64,000 nucleotides of DNA from Bryobacterales bacterium (GTDB lineage: Bacteria; Acidobacteriota; Terriglobia; Bryobacterales; Bryobacteraceae), in assembly GCA_016716385.1 (NCBI GenBank), contig JADJWL010000017.1, positions 20,442-84,441 of the forward strand, written 5' to 3'. The notes beneath the pieces were generated by a model that searched no databases, was not told the DNA's origin, and saw nothing but the letters and a program-made list of their open reading frames with translations. Shown here one piece after another: positions 54,157-64,000 of this stretch (the first letter of the stretch is position 1; every line of letters starts with the position of its first letter). Both the position numbers and the translations under genes were made by a program.

Positions 54157-54678
54157 CTAGCTGTCGTACTGGATGAGCGAGAACACGTCGTAGCCGCCCA
54201 GCTTGTCCCGCCCGTTCAGGAACGTCAGTTCCACGATGAAACCGATGCCGGCCACCACGCCGCCGGCCTGCTCCACCAGCCGCGCCGTCGCCGCGGCCGT
54301 CCCTCCCGTCGCCAGCAGGTCGTCGACGATGATGACGCGCTGACCCGGTTCGATCGCCCCGGTGTGCATCTCCAGCGTGTCGGACCCGTACTCAAGCTGG
54401 TAGGACACGCTGATGCGCTCCCCCGGCAGCTTTTTCGGCTTGCGGACCGGCACGAAGCCGGCGCCGAGGACGTACGCGAGCGCCGGCGCGAAAATGAATC
54501 CGCGGGCCTCCATGCCCACAACCAACTGGATGCCTGAGCCGCCGTAGTGCTCCTTCAGGCCGTCGACCACGCCACGCAGGCCAGCCGAGTCCTTGAGCAG
54601 CGTCGTGATGTCGTAGAAGAGAATCCCCGGCTTGGGAAAGTCCGGGATCTCCCGGATCAGCGATTTCAGATGGTTCAT
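54157..54678 (-). CDS. apt: Adenine phosphoribosyltransferase
   Basis: This 173-residue enzyme converts adenine and PRPP to AMP. PRPP motif VIIVDDLLATGGTA, IPDFPKPGILFYDITTLL at the N-terminus and VVGMEARGFIF are characteristic. It shares one base with the upstream acylphosphatase gene and is co-transcribed with ispE and prs. Confidence 0.95.
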   Translation of the reverse strand: MNHLKSLIREIPDFPKPGILFYDITTLLKDSAGLRGVVDGLKEHYGGSGIQLVVGMEARGFIFAPALAYVLGAGFVPVRKPKKLPGERISVSYQLEYGSDTLEMHTGAIEPGQRVIIVDDLLATGGTAAATARLVEQAGGVVAGIGFIVELTFLNGRDKLGGYDVFSLIQYDS

Positions 54679-54953
54679 CAGGCCTCGATTCGGAAAGACT
54701 CGTATTGTTGCACGGCCGCTTCCTGCTCTTCAACGCCGCGGACGTCGCTGAAGCGCGGACCGGTCCACAAGCGCGCGGCCAGGTCGGATAGCTGCCGCGA
54801 CGTTCCAGTCGCATAGACCTCGACGCTGCCGTCATCGAGATTGCGCGTATAGCCGCGGACGCCGATCCGGACGGCGCTCTGCTGGACGAAGGCGCGGAAG
54901 CCCACGCCCTGCACCCTGCCCCGCACCACGTACCGCCGCGCCACAAGGTTCAT
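54678..54953 (-). CDS. Acylphosphatase
   Basis: This 91-residue enzyme has the catalytic signature RGRVQGVGFRAFV (active-site Arg) and GYTRNLDDGSVEV (active-site Asn). It hydrolyses carboxyl-phosphate bonds. It overlaps the upstream PIG-L-like gene by 4 nt and lies head to tail with apt. Confidence 0.94.
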   Translation of the reverse strand: MNLVARRYVVRGRVQGVGFRAFVQQSAVRIGVRGYTRNLDDGSVEVYATGTSRQLSDLAARLWTGPRFSDVRGVEEQEAAVQQYESFRIEA

Positions 54954-55756
54954 GGCTGGCGATAGGCGGCCGGAATCTGGAACGCGACGCCGGCATACAC
55001 AAATTCCTCGGCCGCGCGATAAGCCGTCCCCGCGGCACTCAGCTTCGCCAGTCCCCGCACCCGTTCGGCATAGAGGCGTCCGGCCGCCTGGCCCGGAAGC
55101 GACCGGTTCATCCGGCGCTCCAGTTCCGCCGCCAAACGGCTCTCCGCCGTCCGCAGAAGCGACGCCGCCTTTACCTTCACCTCCAGAACCGCTGCGATAT
55201 CGACCACCTTCGGCTGCGGCACAAACGGCTCGCCCGCCTCACCCTGGCGCCGCCTCGGATCGGCCGGCGGTGCGTAGAAATACCACTCCGGCGTCACATG
55301 CGGGGCCAGGTCCACCACCGCGTGGGACGGCTGCAGGTTGCGCTGCGCCGCCGTGAACGCCGCTTCCTCCGCGGCCATACCCGCGTGCAGGCGGTCGAAG
55401 CCCTCGTCGTATTCAGCGTGCGGGTTGGGGAAGAAGATCGCAGCGGGTTTGCGCAAGCGGATGTGAAAGACGATGCGATCGCGCAATTCCGTGGGAGAGA
55501 TTCCAGCCAGGTTGCCCCGCCGGTAGCCGAGAGAATCCATGCGGCGGAAACCCAGCGCTTTCGCCGCGGCTTCATCTTCTCCGGAGCATGCCGTGGCGCA
55601 CACGACATACACCGCGGCGCCCTCCTTCGCCATCGCCGCCAGCGTCCCTCCCGCGTAAAGCAGGTAGTCTTCCCCTTCGGCCGTTACGGCGAGCACCGCA
55701 CGCTCCTGCGCGCCCAGCGACGCCGCCATTGCCAGCAGCAGCCAGAGCACCATCAC
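54950..55756 (-). CDS. PIG-L-fold exported protein with degenerate metal site
   Basis: This 268-residue protein has a signal peptide (LWLLLAMAASLGAQ). The PIG-L/LmbE deacetylase fold is recognisable (LYAGGTLAAMAKEGAAVYVVC; RLRKPAAIFFPNPHAEYDEGFDRLHAG). However, the usual PHxDD zinc motif reads TAEGED, losing the His and one Asp. It is probably catalytically altered or inactive. It overlaps the next PIG-L gene upstream by 4 nt and acylphosphatase downstream by 4 nt. Confidence 0.78.
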   Translation of the reverse strand: MMVLWLLLAMAASLGAQERAVLAVTAEGEDYLLYAGGTLAAMAKEGAAVYVVCATACSGEDEAAAKALGFRRMDSLGYRRGNLAGISPTELRDRIVFHIRLRKPAAIFFPNPHAEYDEGFDRLHAGMAAEEAAFTAAQRNLQPSHAVVDLAPHVTPEWYFYAPPADPRRRQGEAGEPFVPQPKVVDIAAVLEVKVKAASLLRTAESRLAAELERRMNRSLPGQAAGRLYAERVRGLAKLSAAGTAYRAAEEFVYAGVAFQIPAAYRQP

Positions 55757-56670
55757 GGCGTTACCCCCAGCCCGCGCAGAAACTCGTGCATCTCCGGCAG
55801 ATCCGCGTACGGACCCCGATAGCTGTACTCCTCCGCATAGCGGACCCCGTGACGCGCACCCACCTGCCGTGCGCGATACTCCATGCTGGCTTCCTGCAGC
55901 CGCATGGCCGCCTCTTCGTCGCTCAGTCCCTCAATCTGCGGAATATGCTTTCCCTCTTTGGCGAGGCGCTCCCGGACCCGCCGCGCCATCGCCGGATCCA
56001 GCCGCACGTTGCGGTGCAGCCAGAACGACCGGCCCTTCTTCGCCACATGCTCCGCGCTGATCTCCACCGCCACGTTCGGCCGCGACCCGCGTCCGTAGTC
56101 ATTGCGCTGCGAATAATATTGATGCGGCACCCGGTACGGCTTCAACCCCAGCGCGAAGTGCTCCGGATACTGATCTTCCTGCGAGGCGGCCCAAATCGCA
56201 TCGGCGACGGCGCGAGCCAGCTTGCGATGGTCGGGGTTCCGATCATAGTGGCCCCAAGGGTGATACGACATCACGATATCCGGCAGCATCTTCCGGATCA
56301 GCAGCACGATCTGCGCCCGGATATCCACGTGCGGGACTGAATCCGTATGATCGTTGCGCCAGTTCAGGCTGATCACGTCCGTCATCCCAAGATTCCGGAT
56401 CGCCTCGACAGTCTCGCGGTGGTTGACAATGTCGTTTTGCGCCCAGGTGCCGCTGCCGTCCTTCTCGTCGTTGGTGAGCCGCACGTAGTGTCCCGTGTAG
56501 CCCGACTCCACAAGCCGCGCCACAAGACCCGCGTGGCCGTAGGCCCAACTGTGATCGTCATGGTGCGGCTGGATCAGTAGGAACAGCTTGCCTGGGGGAG
56601 GCGTGTGCAGAGGCAACTGGGCGAAAGCCGCGCCCGCAAGCAGCGCCGGCAGGAACATTCGGAACCGCAT
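55753..56670 (-). CDS. Exported PIG-L family deacetylase (canonical metal site)
   Basis: This 305-residue protein has a signal peptide (LPALLAGAAFAQ). The zinc-binding QPHHDDH motif and a downstream NPDHRKL His are intact, as expected for active de-N-acetylases of the LmbE group, acting on N-acetyl sugars or lipids outside the cytosol. It lies at the 5' end of the minus-strand run and 25 bp from a divergent PIG-L homologue. Confidence 0.87.
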   Translation of the reverse strand: MRFRMFLPALLAGAAFAQLPLHTPPPGKLFLLIQPHHDDHSWAYGHAGLVARLVESGYTGHYVRLTNDEKDGSGTWAQNDIVNHRETVEAIRNLGMTDVISLNWRNDHTDSVPHVDIRAQIVLLIRKMLPDIVMSYHPWGHYDRNPDHRKLARAVADAIWAASQEDQYPEHFALGLKPYRVPHQYYSQRNDYGRGSRPNVAVEISAEHVAKKGRSFWLHRNVRLDPAMARRVRERLAKEGKHIPQIEGLSDEEAAMRLQEASMEYRARQVGARHGVRYAEEYSYRGPYADLPEMHEFLRGLGVTP

Positions 56671-56695
56671 GGCCGTCTCGGAGCCTCATGGTAGC

Positions 56696-57586
56696 ATGGC
56701 GCATATGTTGCGGGGCCTGCTCATATTGCTCCTGCCGCTGCTTGCCGTGGCGCAGGAGCGCACTGTCCTGTGGGTGACGGCGAAACCCTCCGACGCTGTG
56801 CTCGCCGCAGGAGGCGCCATCGCGCAACTGGCCCGCGATGGCTTCGTCGTGCGCGCCGTGCAGTTCACCAATGACGAAAAAGGTTCGCTCGACCTCGGCC
56901 CCGCCGCGACGCGCGAGGCCAGCGACGCCGACGCCGAACGCGCCATGCGCGCTCTCGGCGTGGCCGAAACCGTGCGTCTCGGCCACAAGGCCGGGGAGTT
57001 GGGCTACGTCTCGACCACCGAGATGCGCAACGAACTGGTGGCGCTGATCCGGTTCTTCAAGCCCGTCATCCTGTTCGTCCCCGACCCCTACGTGCACTAC
57101 CTGCCGGACCGCGACCATTTCTACCTCGGCAAGATGGCCGAGGAGGCCTGGGGCTACAGCGGCGGCGGGATGTTCAACCATGAGCTGAAGCGCATGGGCT
57201 TTCCCGGCTATAGCGTCCCGGAGATCTATTACTACGCCCCGCGCCCCTACGCGCCCGGCGAAGGCGGCGAAGGCCGGGCCCGGCTCCGCGAAGTGGACAT
57301 TACCGGCGTCTGGCACGCCAAGCTCGCCGCCCTGACCGCGCTCGAAACCAACAACCGCCAATACGCGAGCCACGTCCGCATCCGCCTGCGAGCCGCGGGT
57401 CTCGATGCGTCCAAGGTCAACCCGGACGACACAGGATCCGTCGCGGCGCTCGTCAAAGCCCGAGCCCTGCAACTGGCCGAAGCCATCGGCGGGAAGCACG
57501 GAATCCCGCTGGCCGAAGAGTTCAACTATGTCGGCGGCCCGTCCGGACAGCCGCATATCGACGAGCTGGCGGTCCCGAAGAAATGA
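56696..57586 (+). CDS. Exported PIG-L-fold protein with altered metal motif
   Basis: This 296-residue protein has signal LLILLLPLLAVAQ. Start at 56696 or 56705. The PIG-L fold is visible, but the PHxDD position reads AKPSDA (His lost, one Asp kept). VHYLPDRDHF retains an HD-type pair. It is divergent from the canonical homologue and overlaps the enolase-family gene in an ATGA junction if that gene starts at 57583. Confidence 0.78.
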   Translation: MAHMLRGLLILLLPLLAVAQERTVLWVTAKPSDAVLAAGGAIAQLARDGFVVRAVQFTNDEKGSLDLGPAATREASDADAERAMRALGVAETVRLGHKAGELGYVSTTEMRNELVALIRFFKPVILFVPDPYVHYLPDRDHFYLGKMAEEAWGYSGGGMFNHELKRMGFPGYSVPEIYYYAPRPYAPGEGGEGRARLREVDITGVWHAKLAALTALETNNRQYASHVRIRLRAAGLDASKVNPDDTGSVAALVKARALQLAEAIGGKHGIPLAEEFNYVGGPSGQPHIDELAVPKK

Positions 57587-57606
57587 GCATTCTCGAGGTG
57601 CCATCC

Positions 57607-58869
57607 ATGAATCCCAACCGCCGGCAATTCTTCTCCACCGCTCTAGCCGCGGGTGCGGCCTCGCTGCCGTCATGCGCCCGCCCGGATTCGCAAGCCGACG
57701 AGCGCTACCAGAGACTCGGCGAGGTCCTGAAGCAGCCCGTCCTCAAGAAGCAGCTCTTCAGTACGCCCGTCATCATCGAATCCGTCGAACTGCTCCGGCT
57801 CGACAACCGCTACCTCTGCCGCGTCCGCTCCCGCGACGGCGCCGAAGGCATCTCCGTCGCGCACAGCGGCATGAGCACGCTCTACCCGATCTTCCTCAAG
57901 AACCTCCAGCCCTTCTTCCTCGGAAAAGACGCGCGCGAGCTGGACCTCATCCTCGACAAAGTCTTCATCTACGGCTTCAACTTCCGCTACAGCGGCATTT
58001 CCCTCGGCATCCCCCTGGCCACCATCGAGTTCGCCATCCTCGACATGCTGGGACGCATCGCCGACAAGCCCGTGGGCCAACTGATCGGCGAGATCCACAA
58101 TCCCGAAGTCGCCATCTACGTGGCCACCGAATGGCGCGAGAAGCCGGTCGCCGAATCGATCAAGCTCATCCAGGACCTGTTCTCCCGGTACGACGCGCAG
58201 GCCCTGAAGATCAAGGTCGGCGGCCTGATGTTCATGACCACGGACATGCACGCCGAAGGCCCGCCCGGCCGCACCGAGGAGATCGTCCCGCTCGTCCGCA
58301 AGACGTTCGGCGACCACGTCGCGCTCTACGCCGATTCCAACAGCTTCTACACAGCGGATGAGGCCATCCGCGTGGGCCGCCTGCTCGAGGAGTACAAGTA
58401 CGAGTACTTCGAGGAGCCCGTCATGTTCGACCATCTCGCGGACATCAAGCAGGTCGCCGACGCCCTGACGCTTCCCGTCGCCAACGGCGAGCAGGACTAC
58501 AGCTTCTACGGCTTCCGCTGGCTGCTCGCCAACGACGGTCTCGACATCGTGCAGCCGGATAACTACTACTTCGGCGGACTTATCCGGTCCATGAAAGCAG
58601 CCCGCATGGCCGCCGAGTTCGGCAAAACGTGCATCCCGCACATGTCCGGGGGCGGCTTGGGATATCTCTACAACATCCAGTTCGTCTCCGCCTTGCCGAA
58701 CGCCGGGGCGCACCACGAGTTCAAGGGACTCAACACTCACGTCCAGTTCGAGTGCAAGACATCGCCGCTGAAGGTATCCGGCGGAAAAATCCAGGTACCG
58801 ACCGGTCCCGGCTTCGGCGTCGACTTCGACCCCGCCTGGGTCAGCAAGCACGAGGCCGTAAGCGCCTGA
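57607..58869 (+). CDS. Tat-exported enolase-superfamily protein with full active site
   Basis: This 420-residue protein has Tat-type signal NRRQFFSTALAAGAAS and GAGG 8 nt before this ATG. An earlier ATG at 57583 overlaps the previous stop. All catalytic positions are visible: ALKIKVGG (KxK), YADSNSF, YFEEPV, VANGEQ and CIPHMSGG (strand-7 His). It is thus a normal mandelate-racemase-type member, likely a dehydratase or racemase on a sugar acid. The IS element begins just after its stop. Confidence 0.87.
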   Translation: MNPNRRQFFSTALAAGAASLPSCARPDSQADERYQRLGEVLKQPVLKKQLFSTPVIIESVELLRLDNRYLCRVRSRDGAEGISVAHSGMSTLYPIFLKNLQPFFLGKDARELDLILDKVFIYGFNFRYSGISLGIPLATIEFAILDMLGRIADKPVGQLIGEIHNPEVAIYVATEWREKPVAESIKLIQDLFSRYDAQALKIKVGGLMFMTTDMHAEGPPGRTEEIVPLVRKTFGDHVALYADSNSFYTADEAIRVGRLLEEYKYEYFEEPVMFDHLADIKQVADALTLPVANGEQDYSFYGFRWLLANDGLDIVQPDNYYFGGLIRSMKAARMAAEFGKTCIPHMSGGGLGYLYNIQFVSALPNAGAHHEFKGLNTHVQFECKTSPLKVSGGKIQVPTGPGFGVDFDPAWVSKHEAVSA

Positions 58870-58987
58870 CCGTGGTTTGTGGTTTCGGGGACAGTCCCCG
58901 AGCCTGTCGGAGATTGACGCGTCACCCTTCGTGCCATACGAACATTTCGCGGCAGCTTTGTTCTGGCCTCGCTCATCCAAAGTACGG

Positions 58988-61132
<2,145 letters not shown>

Positions 61133-61190
61133 GAAAATGCCCCGGAACGCGAACTCGACACCGGTAGGTTGGCATCGTTGCCGAAGACGC

Positions 61191-61984
61191 TCAAGGTGCC
61201 GAAGATTTCATCCCGACAGGCTCCACCTCAACCTCGAAATTCTCTGAAAGGATTCCGCCCGTTCCCCCACGATGCGGCCATGGGACGCATTGCCAGAGTC
61301 GTCCCGCTGAGTTGCCCACGACCACGCCTCCCCCCTCCGCCCGGTCCATGCCGGACTCGAAGTCGCACAATCGGGACCTCTTCCCGAATCGCCCCGGCCA
61401 CCCGGCTGAACGCCGCCACCGCATTCAGCGAAATCGGATCGTGCCGGCTCGCCGCATTCACCTCGCTCATGTGGACCTCCGCCAGCCGGTCCCCAAACGC
61501 ATCGAGCAGCAGCGCCGCCTCCGTCATGCTCGGATCCACTTGCCGGGCATGCCCGATGTCGAAGCAGAACCGGGCCGCGGGCAGCGCCGCGAACAGGGGC
61601 TCCAATTCCGCCACCGTTCGCCCAACCGGCTTCCGCTTGTCCATGTTCTCGCTTCAGCAGCCGCTCGCCCATCCCCCGCCACTGTCCCCGAGCAAACAGG
61701 ACGTCCGGATGCACGACGATCGGATACCCTCGATCCGCCAAGCCTTGAAGCAGGTCTGTGATCCGGGCCTCGTCGTCGGGAGCGAACCGGCTCGGGGCGT
61801 GAACCGAAACGAACGTGAACCCCGTCAGATCGAGCGACGGCATCGCCCGGACCAGCGGTTCCAATTCCTCCGCGCGCAGTGCCGACAACTCTACCAAGTC
61901 AATGCGATACTCATGAAGAACGGCGAGCGCGGAGCGAAAGTCTCCCCGCGCCAGCGCCCCGGTCGAGAACCCGATCCGCCTCAT
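61191..61984 (-). pseudogene. Sugar phosphate isomerase/epimerase-like gene with two frameshifts
   Basis: A TIM-barrel (AP_endonuc_2-type) isomerase is readable across three frames. Frame one runs MRRIGFSTGALARGDF to RGMGERLL. After a shift near 61650 comes ENMDKRKPVGRT, ARFCFDIGHARQVDPSMTEAALLLDAFGDRLAEVHMSEVN. After another near 61373 comes DFESGMDRAEGG. The conserved metal and His residues are thus all encoded, but no single frame is open. Either the gene is dead or the sequence has indel errors. The start at 61984 abuts the end of an upstream remnant. Confidence 0.75.
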
Positions 61985-62160
61985 CAGAACACTCCGTATT
62001 CCATAGCAAGTGCCGTGAGCCCTTCGTGGTCCCGGAGGAACAGGTCGACCAGTCCCTTGTGGAACGGCCGGCTGATCCTGCGGACTCGAGACCACACCTC
62101 GGACTGCCGCAGCTCGTCACGTGTCCGGGCATGCGTCAATTGACCGCGCTTCTCGGGCAG
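61985..62160 (-). pseudogene. Possible C-terminal remnant of an unidentified gene
   Basis: About 50 codons (ending in RPFHKGLVDLFLRDHEGLTAL and then MEYGVF) look protein-like and stop right at the start of the isomerase gene. Upstream the frame has unusual composition. No domain recognised. Confidence 0.3.
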
Positions 62161-62865
62161 GATACGGCCACCCCGCCGTGCCCCCAGGACCCCAGCGTCT
62201 CGTGAATTAGGCTGACGGCCAAACTCCCAGCCCGGACTCCGCCCCACCAACGGTTCAGACCAGGAAGCGAATCCCTCTCCGGCCATCCCCGAGCGAGTAT
62301 ACCGAGACCATCTCGAAGTTGACTGCACACCATTCTCGAAATGCATTGGGGGTATACTCTTACAGCATGGCAGACCAGAGTAAAAAGCTCCCATGGCTGT
62401 GCCCGGTGTGTTTTGCTGTAGTCGCGAGGCCCATTGTAGGGAGAGCAGGCTGCCCAGAAGCTGAAGTTGCACAAAGCGACTTGTCGAGGGAAGTTTGCTG
62501 CGATTAACTTGCCACCGACCACTCGCACCGCCGTGAAGAGCCGCGACAAGAAGGGAAACAGCAAAAAGGTGCTGACTCGACTCAAGGGACTTCGCCCCAC
62601 AATACTACAAGGTGGACTGTGCAATCCACGGTAGCGAATTGACGCCTTGCGCAGTACCAATACCGGCGCGTGAGAAACATCGACGGCCCTGACGGCCCGA
62701 TGGGCGTTTGCCGATAGCTATCTGATTGACGTTGTCTTTGGCCATCCCGAACTTTTGTTTGCTTCGCCCACTCAGCGGACTGTAGCATACTGCTGTGGCG
62801 TCGCATGATAACCTTGGTGCGTCGCCATTGCACAGACCCTTTCAGCACTTCACTTCCGCCGGAAC
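62161..62865. other. Poorly coding stretch with possible decayed small genes
   Basis: No convincing intact gene in about 700 bp, and GC is lower than elsewhere. A TATACT (62353-62358) lies 8 nt before an ATG at 62367 that opens a 46-codon frame (SKKLPWLCPVCF). A second frame from about 62440 to 62634 (KLHKATCRGKFAAINLPPTT) could be its shifted continuation. This would be a decayed gene of unknown kind. Confidence 0.4.
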
Positions 62866-63234
62866 TTGTATCATGGCCGACAAATCATTTTCAAAGCGGC
62901 ACGGCTACACGGGTCGCGCCTTCGGCACAAGAGCAAGCCATTGCCTGGACTGGAGGGCTTCAAGTGTCAGGGAGTCCGCAACGTGCGCAACCAACTGATC
63001 GAGCACCCCGAAGGCGGCAATTCCAGGGTCCTGATCCAGAGTTGGGGATCGCGAAGCGCGCGCGGCCCGGTTTTGAAGGCAGCACGCTACGGCGAGCAAG
63101 AGCACATCTTTCCGGATCAGGGACTCTACGTCAACGCCGAGGAGTTCCGCACCAACCTCACTGCGGTCCTGGAGCATGCTCTCGGCCACCGGCGTGCAGC
63201 CGACGGCGGCTCGCGCGAGGGTCCCCCACTTTGA
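62866..63234 (+). CDS. Hypothetical protein, possibly truncated
   Basis: A 122-codon frame whose central part (GFKCQGVRNVRNQLIEHPEG, then GPVLKAARYGEQEHIFPDQG, then LYVNAEEFRTNLTAVLEHAL) reads as genuine soluble protein. Its ends look out of frame or replaced. No domain or neighbour clarifies it. The opposite strand also has an open frame but with less protein-like sequence. The 100 bp that follow show nothing recognisable. Confidence 0.45.
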   Translation: MYHGRQIIFKAARLHGSRLRHKSKPLPGLEGFKCQGVRNVRNQLIEHPEGGNSRVLIQSWGSRSARGPVLKAARYGEQEHIFPDQGLYVNAEEFRTNLTAVLEHALGHRRAADGGSREGPPL

Positions 63235-63334
63235 CTGATGGAATATTTCGTCGTTCATGTGGACGGGCTACCGTGCTCACTGTGGGGCTGCGGTGGACAC
63301 TCGCGGAGACGCATAATATGCAGCGAAACAATAA

Positions 63335-63907
63335 TCAGGTAGGTGTGCCTCCCCGAATGGTCCCCCGCACACGCCTGCGAACGAGAAACGCGATCAGGGC
63401 AACGATCATCGGGACCCCCTGAGCAGGTTCCGGAACGGTCGCATCACCGACACGGACGGAACCACCGTTCACAGCGTCGAGTTCGATATCCGCAAGATTC
63501 GAGTCAAGAAGAATCACGTTTGAGAGAACCAGGGCGCTAACCCCGGGCGCCAATCCCGTGAATTGAATGCTTGCGAGCGTGCCGCTGCCGGAAACACCGG
63601 GATCGGGACCGGAGAGCGTGTCCGCCGTGAACACGACCGTTCCCGCAACGTTGTCGATCTCACCGGGTAGGAATCCCACGCCACCGGACAGGAACTGACC
63701 CGGCGAAACCAGGGTTGCGGATAGCACCGACGGGTCAAAGGAAAGATCGAACTGATGGGCGTAAAGATCCGCGACCGACTGGATCAGGACATCGACGATG
63801 ATCGTGCTCCCGATCGTTGCATTAGCGCTGCCGGGAGAGACTTCAATGGTGGCGGCTCCAAGCGGGACGCCCCAGACGAGTAAGCTGGCCAGAACAAACT
63901 GTTTCAC
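63335..63907 (-). CDS. Secreted cohesin-domain protein with PEP-CTERM anchor
   Basis: This 190-residue protein uses a GTG start at 63907, decided by AGGAGG 7 nt upstream. The signal peptide is VLASLLVWGVPLGA. Residues about 20-150 form a cohesin-like beta sandwich (IEVSPGSANATIGSTIIVDV; FDLSFDPSVLSATLVSPG). The C-terminus VPEPAQGVPMIVALIAFLVRRRVRG is a PEP-CTERM sorting signal (VPEP, hydrophobic helix, Arg cluster), normally processed by exosortase. No exosortase is in the window. It lies 17 nt downstream of a dockerin-like coding end. Confidence 0.85.
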   Translation of the reverse strand: MKQFVLASLLVWGVPLGAATIEVSPGSANATIGSTIIVDVLIQSVADLYAHQFDLSFDPSVLSATLVSPGQFLSGGVGFLPGEIDNVAGTVVFTADTLSGPDPGVSGSGTLASIQFTGLAPGVSALVLSNVILLDSNLADIELDAVNGGSVRVGDATVPEPAQGVPMIVALIAFLVRRRVRGTIRGGTPT

Positions 63908-63924
63908 TACGGGTCCTCCTGAAA

Positions 63925-64000
63925 TCATGGACAAATCAACCCTAAGGCAAGGTTCCGGGTGACCAGTGCCAGGTCACGCACGTTCACAACGTTGTCATTG
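63925..64000 (-). CDS. C-terminus of a dockerin-like protein (cut by window edge)
   Basis: Only about 24 codons are visible, ending LICP then stop. The segment NDNVVNVRDLALVTRNLALG matches the second half of a type-I dockerin F-hand repeat (D-x-x-V-N-x-x-D-L then L/R-rich helix). The rest lies right of the window. Its stop is 17 nt before the cohesin gene start, so the two genes probably share an mRNA. Confidence 0.6.
   Translation of the reverse strand, partial: NDNVVNVRDLALVTRNLALGLICP

Noticed and set aside
61676..61700. Right end of the IS, because CTGTCCCCGAG resembles the left end
   Set aside because: The match is short and lies within the conserved coding sequence of the isomerase gene; a better matched end occurs at about 61148.

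Overview
The window is high-GC bacterial chromosome with dense, mostly non-phage gene content. The gene mix points to a soil-type Acidobacteriota, most likely the Solibacter/Bryobacter branch. It includes secreted enolase-superfamily enzymes, beta-propeller and VCBS-type secreted proteins, soluble multihaem cytochromes, a PQQ-type sugar dehydrogenase, a cohesin protein with a PEP-CTERM tail, and the conserved block apt-ispE-prs-rplY-pth-rpsF-rpsR-rplI. This placement is an inference from gene content, not a phylogeny.

Layout. 1-1.5 kb: feoA-feoB iron transport, with feoB running off the left edge. 1.6-11.7 kb: secreted propeller proteins, a triheme cytochrome c7-like protein, a PDZ protein, a P5C-dehydrogenase-type aldehyde dehydrogenase, an orphan hydantoinase-B subunit and a large pyruvate-kinase-like protein. 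11.8-15.8 kb: three exported enolase-superfamily proteins, two of them tandem paralogues with eroded active sites. 15.8-26.9 kb, minus strand: a YraN nuclease-like protein, a methyltransferase, a 1380-residue protein combining haem sites, QW motifs and HEAT-like repeats, a membrane protein, and a bacterial alpha-2-macroglobulin with an intact thioester motif beside a DUF1175 (YfaT-like) protein. 26.9-36 kb: a flavin amine oxidase, a serine hydrolase, an NHL-type protein, a ceramidase-like hydrolase, a phosphodiesterase and tRNA-Leu(UAA).

36-45.7 kb: a diheme cytochrome, a nucleoside-hydrolase-like protein, a CobW metallochaperone, and a small catabolic-looking group (Gfo/Idh/MocA oxidoreductase, RraA-like aldolase, enolase-superfamily enzyme, PQQ-type dehydrogenase with a fused diheme region). 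45.7-49 kb: a coiled-coil protein carrying a coding 21-bp minisatellite, then pyrR-pyrB-pyrC for pyrimidine synthesis. 49-57 kb, minus strand: SDR, ribosomal proteins L9, S18, S6 and L25, Pth, Prs, IspE, Apt, acylphosphatase and two PIG-L-fold proteins. A third PIG-L protein lies divergently and is translationally linked to a further enolase-superfamily enzyme.

58.9-64 kb differs from the rest. It holds an IS1182-type transposase interrupted by about 630 bp of almost pure G/C (probably a sequencing or assembly artefact), a twice-frameshifted sugar-isomerase gene, poorly coding DNA with gene remnants, and at the right edge a cohesin/PEP-CTERM gene directly downstream of a dockerin-like C-terminus. 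The strongest candidates for something unusual are the cohesin-dockerin neighbours, the 1380-residue haem/QW/HEAT protein next to the thioester macroglobulin, and the graded loss of catalytic residues in the enolase and PIG-L paralogues.
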